Source of the DNA: Botryosphaeria dothidea
Taxonomy: Eukaryota; Ascomycota; Dothideomycetes; Botryosphaeriales; Botryosphaeriaceae
NCBI GenBank assembly: GCA_011503125.2
Contig: WWBZ02000015.1
Span: 1 to 64,000 of the forward strand
Length of the DNA: 64,000 nt
Direction: 5' to 3'
Shown in pieces: positions 58,333 to 64,000 of this stretch. Position 1 is the stretch's first letter; the number at the start of each line of letters is the position of its first letter. The notes below the pieces were generated by a model. The model was not told where the DNA came from, did no database searches, and worked only from the letters and a program-made list of their open reading frames with translations. A program made the position numbers and the translations under genes.

Positions 58333-58919
58333 ATAGGTAAATAAGCGTGTCTTAAATACATGAATCTGAAGTGATATAACCGAGGAATTGTCAGTACCCG
58401 AGGATATGATATCCGGAGGTGTTGGGCATGAAGATGAAAAAGTGATGCACTCCGTGTTCCCGGTGGAATCTTCGAGATATTGTGGTGGAGAAGTGAAGAT
58501 CATTGCCTGAAAGAATCTTGTGTTCTGAGTATCACGGGGATTCTAGTTGACACTTACTTTTCGTGATTGGCAGGGTTATGGTATCTGGATAGGACAGCGA
58601 CTCCATGGAAGATTTTATTGGCTTACCAGCAGATGTAATGATGTAAGAGGCGCCACTATCCGTCTTTCCAAGCCACTGCTTATTGTTACACAAAACAAAA
58701 ATGCCTCAGTGCGCCGGAAAATGTTTCTTGTGTACAAGGAGCAGGTAAAGACAAAACCGAGAACTTTCCAATTTGGAGCGGGCCAACTCAATTCAACTCT
58801 TCTAAATCCACTCCATCCTTGCAACGACTTTATGCTCTGTTTTTCCCCGTTAGTAAACTCCATTTGCCCTACTGCGGACCCAGACAGTGCGGAAGATCAC
58901 AGATATTCTTCTCTCTATT
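58333..58919. other. Upstream region of the DUF6536 gene
   Basis: No confident coding sequence. A CT-rich stretch (TTCTTCTCTCTATT) lies directly before the gene's ATG, as is common in fungal core promoters. The frame 58,547-58,927 shows no domain and overlaps the start. AAAAGTGATGCACTC at about 58,436 is shared with 47,525. Confidence 0.5.
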
Positions 58920-61900
58920 ATGCCTGAACTGAGCTCTTATGAGAGAACATCACAGCAAAAACTTATCATCGAGAACTATGCAGCATTGCTGTATGAAGAA
59001 CTCATAGGTGGCAAGAGCTACTTACTCGCATCGGTCTCTGAAGACACCTTTAAGCTATCGCTTCAGCAGCACCTACTTGGTTTTTTCAACGCCATAGAAC
59101 CAGAATTAGACCAAGATCCAGCATCTCAGACAGCTTTGGTGGGATTGCAATGCGCGCGGGATCATTTGGGAGAGATCTCTGAGCGCTTCATTGAGATGAC
59201 CAAGTCTTGGATAAGCGGTCCTTGCAACACAACGAACCGTGGAACAAATCTGTCACGGCACCAGGATGCTACCAATGGCGAGCAACATGACGCACAATCT
59301 GCTAAAGACAGACGTTCCTCACTGGATATTCGTGTCGAAAAGAATCCCAGGGCCTCCTCCATGGATCAAAGCCAGCATGATAAGCCGTCTGCTTGTTTCG
59401 AAGAGGCAATGCTTTCAACTGGGGTGCCAAAAGATGAGTTCAGCCTGTGCCGGATTGGATCGAAGGACCACCACATTGTCGGTCATCCCGCTTTCTCAGA
59501 CCTCATGATGGCTCTCAATCGCTTGGCTTTTGGGCCCGCTTATACAGGTCATCAGAGCTTACATCCAAGTGGGGCAAAAGATAACGGCGGGGTCCCCGAG
59601 CGCTTCGCGACGATTGAGCGATTTAAACCTTGGTTTCCGCAGTGCGACCCTAACCACCCTCGCGCATCGACATGGTCCGTCCGGCTCTCGAAACAAACTA
59701 CTGCGCTCTCAATACACGTCGTCGTTTCCGCGGCTGTTCTGCTCTTTAACGTCGTAGTAACCGCCATTGCACTATCAAAATATGGGTGGAACACGGGTGT
59801 CGGTGTAGCCTACGAGGGGGACTGTGAGCAGAGCAATCGATACAACACCGGACTCCATCTTGTTATCAATATTCTCTCCACCGTCCTTCTGAGTGCTAGC
59901 AATTACTGCGCTCAAATTTTGATTGCACCATCCCGGAACGAGATCGATAAAGCCCACTCCCAAGGGATATGGCTGGATATTGGAGTACAGAGCCTGAGAA
60001 ACTTAACCAACATCAGGGTCCAGAGGCGCTTCGTCTGGGGTGTCTTAATGTCTAGCTCTATTATTCTTCATCTCTTGTAGGTATTACGTTTATTGAACCC
60101 AGAAGACGACATCATATACATACTCACTGCTTTTATTCTTAGCTGGAACTCGTCTCTTTACGGTTCAACCCCGATATTCGTCTACAACACAGTGGTGGCG
60201 ACTTCTGACTTTCGAACGGACCCTGCACCCTGGACATATAATATAAGCGGTCTGGAAAGCTTCAAAAGAAATGCAAATAACCTGGAAAGGCTCGACAACC
60301 TCGCCTGTATTGAAAGATACATTCAACCGTTCAGCAGTCCACGCGATGTTATCGTGGTCACAAATACGACGAGGAAATCTGCTCTATTCGATACAAATTC
60401 GTCTCTGATTGTCGCTTTCCACAACCCAGCAAGTGGGGAGCGATGGTTCGCTGGGCCTAAGTGGATTTGCTCTGGACTCTATTTCGATGTGAATGATTCT
60501 GCACACGACTGCAATCTTGACTTCATGAAGCCTCATGCTCAGGATTGGCGAATCCATACAGACGAAATTCCATTACCGGTCCAGGTAGACTACTGCTTGA
60601 GCGCGGGGGTTGCAGCAACAAGAACATGCCAAGTCAGATACAGCCTCACTCTCTTCCTCCTCATATGCTGCCTCAATCTTTGCAAGTGCATTTGCATTAT
60701 TTACACAAGGGTTAGTCACACAGAAAAGAGACTTGTGACAATTGGGGATGCTATTGCAAGTTTCTTCCAGGTGCCGGACGAGACGACAGCGGGGCACTGC
60801 CTTGCGAATATGGAAACTATGACACGACTCATGTTTCACGGAATTGAATCCGCAGACAACAAAGGAAAAATACAGCGCATCAAGATTTCCGCACAGAGGA
60901 ATGTTTATCTAGCAACCGGATACTTGATGTTCAAGAAGAAAGGCCCAGAAGATAGGATCTGGCCATCTGCACCGAATATACGAGAACATGTCAAAGACAG
61001 CCGTCTATTTGTAGCTGTTTCTCGACGTCGCTGGCTCTGGACTGTTGGGTCGTAAGAGCTCCCAAGTATTCCTAACACCATTGTGTGCTCCAACGCTTAC
61101 TTGGTTCCAGCTGCATTATAACGATGGTGGTAATCACGTGCCTCTTAAGCATAACATTCCAGGCACAGAGTATCCGCGGCCTCTCAACCTCAATCAGCGC
61201 TCTTTGGCGGCGGGGGCTCGGGCAGCCTCTGGCATCCAACATCGTCAAGCCCTTCGAAGCAACATTCAACTTTTACGAAGCTGTCACTTTTGCCAACATG
61301 TTTCAGCTGCTTTTCAGCTTCCTATATCTCCTCTATAACCGTCTTCTCACAACGTTGCTGATAACATTGGAGTGGTCAGGGTTTGGTTCTGAGCGGAAGG
61401 CACTACGCGTCTCCTCACCAGAAGGCGTTCAACGATCCTCCTATTTTTTGAGCCTCCCTTACAAATTCGGATTACCATTGGTAGTTGCAAGCTCTGTCGT
61501 GCACTGGTTGATCTCACAGAGCATTTTTCTCATTGCGACGATTGGGATTGATTCCGATGGCAATGAAGCCAAGGAATACAATGGCTTCGTGATTGGTTAC
61601 TCCAGCATCGGAATCATCCTCTCACTGATCGTCGCCCTCTGCATGATCTTGGCGCTCGGTGGAGTCGGATTAATGAAGTACCCGGGCGACCATGACGGTG
61701 GCACGCAAGAGCAAGACCATACTTCAGGTGTATTTGACATGCTACGAAGGTTTTGGACACATCGGGCGCGCGCATCTCCCTCCATGGATCCCAAACGTAC
61801 CCTTCAGATCAGCAAGGAGCGGTGGGCGCCACCAATGACTTCTACGTGCAGCGCAGCAATAAGTTCAGCCTGCCATCGGCCTACTGAAGATGAGCATGCA

Positions 61901-62035
61901 CACCTTTTTCCTGTCAAATGGGGTGATGTTGCATTCTACGAGACCGGAGCTCCGGAAGATGGTATACAGAGGCGTTGCTGCTTCACGACGGCGAAGGATG
62001 TTGCAAAACCGCTTCCGAGTATAGAATACCGATAG
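58920..62035 (+). CDS. DUF6536-family multi-pass membrane protein (3 exons)
   Basis: Exons 58,920-60,076, 60,143-61,051 and 61,111-62,035 sum to 2,991 nt, 996 residues, in frame across both introns. The first ATG in frame is 58,920 (MPELSSYERTSQQ); the frame is open upstream but only from GTG. Residues 1-245 are soluble and low in features. The DUF6536 signature begins near 250 (WSVRLSKQT) with a first TM helix (ALSIHVVVSAAVLLFNVVV), YEGDCEQSNRYNTGLHLVIN, ILSTVLLSASNYCAQIL and WLDIGVQSLRNLTNIRVQRR. Further TM segments are near 375, 550, 690, 750, 805 and 850, about eight in all. A soluble loop with N-glycosylation-type sites separates TM3 and TM4. Function of this fungal family is unknown. 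It lacks RIP marks and is the one likely host gene. Long N-terminus is unusual. Confidence 0.85.
60077..60142 (+). other. Intron 1 of the DUF6536 gene
   Basis: 66 bp. Donor GTAGGT, branch-like TACTCAC near 60,121, pyrimidine-rich TGCTTTTATTCTTAG acceptor. Phase 2. Removal replaces the in-frame TAG after LHLL by LHLF-WNSSLYGS, matching the family motif LHLxxNS. Confidence 0.85.
61052..61110 (+). other. Intron 2 of the DUF6536 gene
   Basis: 59 bp. Donor GTAAGA, branch-like CCTAACA near 61,070, acceptor TTCCAG. Phase 2. Removal joins WTVGS to CIITMVV in frame and starts TM5. Confidence 0.82.
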
Positions 62036-62753
62036 CAACATAGGGTTGGAATTTTGTGTATATATGTCGAAAATCAGAGAGAAGTGATAAGACCTATTGT
62101 AAAGTGGTAGAACTACGTCATATTGCCCAACTTGAATCATTCGACTTTTACCCACATTCAACTTTTGTCCACACATCCTTTACAACTCTTGTAGTATTCA
62201 TACACCCCGTCGGCCTTCGCGGGCCATAGGGATAAAATTGCTAAATCTACGCTAAACTACATTAGGATCCCGGTTCATCTAAGGCCCACACACTAGATAG
62301 AAGTCGCTATCCTTCTTAGAACGAGCGTGATTAATATAGAAAAGAATAGATAGGAAAGAAAATAAACGTTAAAGCTAAGACTATTAAACGTGAAAAGAGA
62401 GATAGGGGCGGAGTTAACTACTTAAACCCTTTTGTGATGGTTCAACCCCAGGGTGAGCGCTGAAGAGTTGGATTCCGTCTACACGAAGGTCAAGCTGGGG
62501 AGGAAAGGATACGCGTCCCCAGCGACTCTATATAAGCGAATACTAGCGCTACACGTGATCGCCGCGGATCCTCCAAGGCACCATCATGGGTATAAACCAT
62601 AACACCTTTGTACTAGGTCTTATCGAGACTAATTCCCGAGTGTTATTAGTCCCTATATTAGCGTGATAAATCCGTAGTTAGTAGAAAGATAGATAATTAA
62701 GTAGCTATTATAGTTTCCTAGTCTCTAGTTGTATTAAGCCTTCTAGTAGCTAA
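62036..62753. other. Gene-free stretch, partly repeat-derived
   Basis: No coding sequence. The 62,225-62,430 part is AT-rich and RIP-like. The segment 62,435-62,586 has LTR-like ends (TGATGGT...ACCATCA) and a TATATAAG box at about 62,526 but no target duplication, so I do not call it an element. Confidence 0.5.
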
Positions 62754-63667
62754 TGTAACGGAGTGCCTTCTACTACACGACTTCGGAGTCGTCGGGTAGG
62801 AGTTGGGTAACCGAAGGGTTTACCTTGAGGACAAGAGTGGTAAGGTTGATGATGATGATGATGATGAATTCATAGACCGTCCCAGCCGCCGAAGGCAGCT
62901 ATGCGGCATGCAGCCGGCTCCTCTACACCTGCTAGGCCCGTTTAGGCCTAAGCGAGACAGCGGAGCCTGGCCTACTCTCTATCTATTCTGCGTATCTCTA
63001 CATGTCTCTTGGCGCTACAGCTTCCCGCAGCGCCAATAATCTCCATAAACTATCCCGTCTTCCTCCAGTGTCAAGCTTCATGCTGTGTGCGCGATGTCGC
63101 TCCGAATTGCCCAAGGAGCTTGGTTGCCATCATGAACTTTGCTGCTGCTATTGCTGTGCTGCGCTGGCTCAGCAGCTTCCTCAGGTCCGCTGTCCAGCAT
63201 CTCCGCCCCCTCTCGTCCGGCACACGGAAGGTGAGTCTTAGCCCCTCCTGAGTGGTAAGGACAAGCGAGATGAGAAGTGGATAGTCACGTGGGGACTTGG
63301 GAATGCACGTGATAAAGACTCGTTACTAGCAATGAGTGAGATTGCTACTTTGAGTTGATTACGAAGGGTTAAGTATCTAGCTAAGTGAGTGTGCTTATAT
63401 ACTATAGGAGAGCTCTATCAATCTGGTGAAGCCCTTATGAGCCGGGCTCTTGAGGGCTCACTTAGGAGCCCATTTATTGAGGGCTCGCGGAGCCCTTTTC
63501 TTGAGGGCTCGCCGCGGGGCGCACGTGCTCCGGGCGCTCGGGCCTTCTTTGCTTCCTGGCGGGGCGAGCGGCGGTTTCCCGTTCGCCTGCTTTGCTATCA
63601 CCAGCGCCTTGTCTGATTACTGTGCCTCTGAGGTCTGTAGATGCTGTATGGACTGGGGTTCGTAACA
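62754..63667 (+). repeat. Long LTR of the TGTAACGG family
   Basis: Starts TGTAACGGAGTGCC and ends GGTTCGTAACA (914 bp). Shared with the solo LTR at 44,651-45,136 (minus) are AGGGTTTACCTTGAG near the start and a core with TATA box followed by AGGAGAG-TCTAT-CAATCTG (about 63,395-63,424). It contains diverged GAGGGCTC-type repeats at 63,448-63,510. No 5-bp duplication was found. Open frames at 62,803-63,616 lie wholly inside it, start mostly with non-ATG codons and show no domains, so I leave them out. Confidence 0.65.
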
Positions 63668-64000
63668 CCCGACGGCTTAATAGTAATATATAAAGAAAGG
63701 AAGAGTAGTTTTAAGAAGGAGAATTTACTAGTATTTTGGCTCTTTCTTCTCTATAGAGAGGGCAGCGGAGTAGGAGGTGTTGAAGGGTTTGAGCGAGAGC
63801 TCTAGTGCATGTACACCGGTTACCTGTTGTTTATTAAACCGGTAAAGGTAGGACTTGAAGTATCCGTGTCCTAGCTTTAGCTGGTAGTAGGCTGAGGCGG
63901 TCTCCCGTTTTGTAGAGGGGATACGGAGCCTTTTACCTATTTTCCAGCTGTACGTACATGCGTAGGATTGGGGATTACGGGCTCAAGCCTCTTTCTTATA
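63668..64000 (-). pseudogene. LINE ORF2 C-terminal fragment, runs off the window
   Basis: The minus strand reads RETASAYYQLKLGHGYFKSY, then after one frameshift near 63,828 CTCTRALAQTLQHLLLRCPL and YREERAKILVNS. This is the Cys/His segment that follows RNase H in Tad-like LINEs. A TAG-type stop follows. The upstream part of the element lies beyond position 64,000. Confidence 0.7.

Noticed and set aside
60093..61055. Separate gene starting at 60,093
   Set aside because: The start is TTG inside an intron. Splicing at 60,077-60,142 joins it in frame to the upstream exon with a family-consistent sequence.
62435..62586. Possible 152-bp solo LTR (TGATGGT...ACCATCA, TATA box)
   Set aside because: No target duplication, no second copy in the window, and only a 7-bp inverted end.
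62803..63616. Several 70-80-codon frames
   Set aside because: All lie in the long LTR, most start with non-ATG codons, and none shows a domain.

Overview
The window is the left end of a chromosome of a filamentous ascomycete (Pezizomycotina). It opens with about 24 copies of the C-rich telomere repeat CCCTAA. It is packed with fungal repeat families: telomere-linked RecQ-like helicase (TLH), chromovirus Ty3/Gypsy, Copia, Tad-like LINEs, hAT and pogo/Fot1. It also carries the C-to-T-at-CpA signature of repeat-induced point mutation (RIP), and its one apparent host gene has short GT-AG introns. I cannot name the species.

Layout. 1-148 is telomere. 149-2,432 is a helicase-tail remnant and a roughly 23-bp minisatellite. 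2,890-8,045 is a heavily RIPped TLH copy on the minus strand. 8,546-31,036 is a nested block: a second TLH copy and a LINE, each split by a 5,754-bp Gypsy chromovirus. The two Gypsy copies lie in inverted orientation and the segment between them has been inverted, which is proven by swapped target-site duplications. 31,037-35,628 is a mildly mutated LINE (minus). 35,913-42,095 is the best-preserved TLH gene, one frame of about 2,060 codons broken by stops. 42,458-49,500 is a mosaic of fragments: a TLH N-terminus, LINE 3' ends, a hAT transposase containing a solo LTR with a perfect 5-bp duplication, a pogo transposase, and a structured-RNA locus. 50,330-53,108 is the 5' half of a Tad-like LINE with an intact ORF1. 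53,109-58,332 is a complete Copia element. 58,920-62,035 is the only probable host gene, a 996-aa DUF6536-type membrane protein with two introns. The end holds a long LTR and a LINE 3' fragment.

The most striking signal is at 47,568-48,433. A run of perfect hairpins is followed by a textbook type I hammerhead ribozyme (47,876-47,946), then by an intact 129-codon ORF with a C2H2-like zinc motif. I do not recognise this as a known element, and it is the best candidate for something undescribed.

RIP explains most of the decay. From 149 to about 31,000 CpA/TpG is almost gone while CpG remains, Cys and His codons have become Tyr codons, and Gln codons have become TAG/TAA. The distal half shows only scattered CAG-to-TAG changes. 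Very little here can encode a working protein: LINE ORF1 at 50,734, the 129-aa ORF at 48,044 and the DUF6536 gene.
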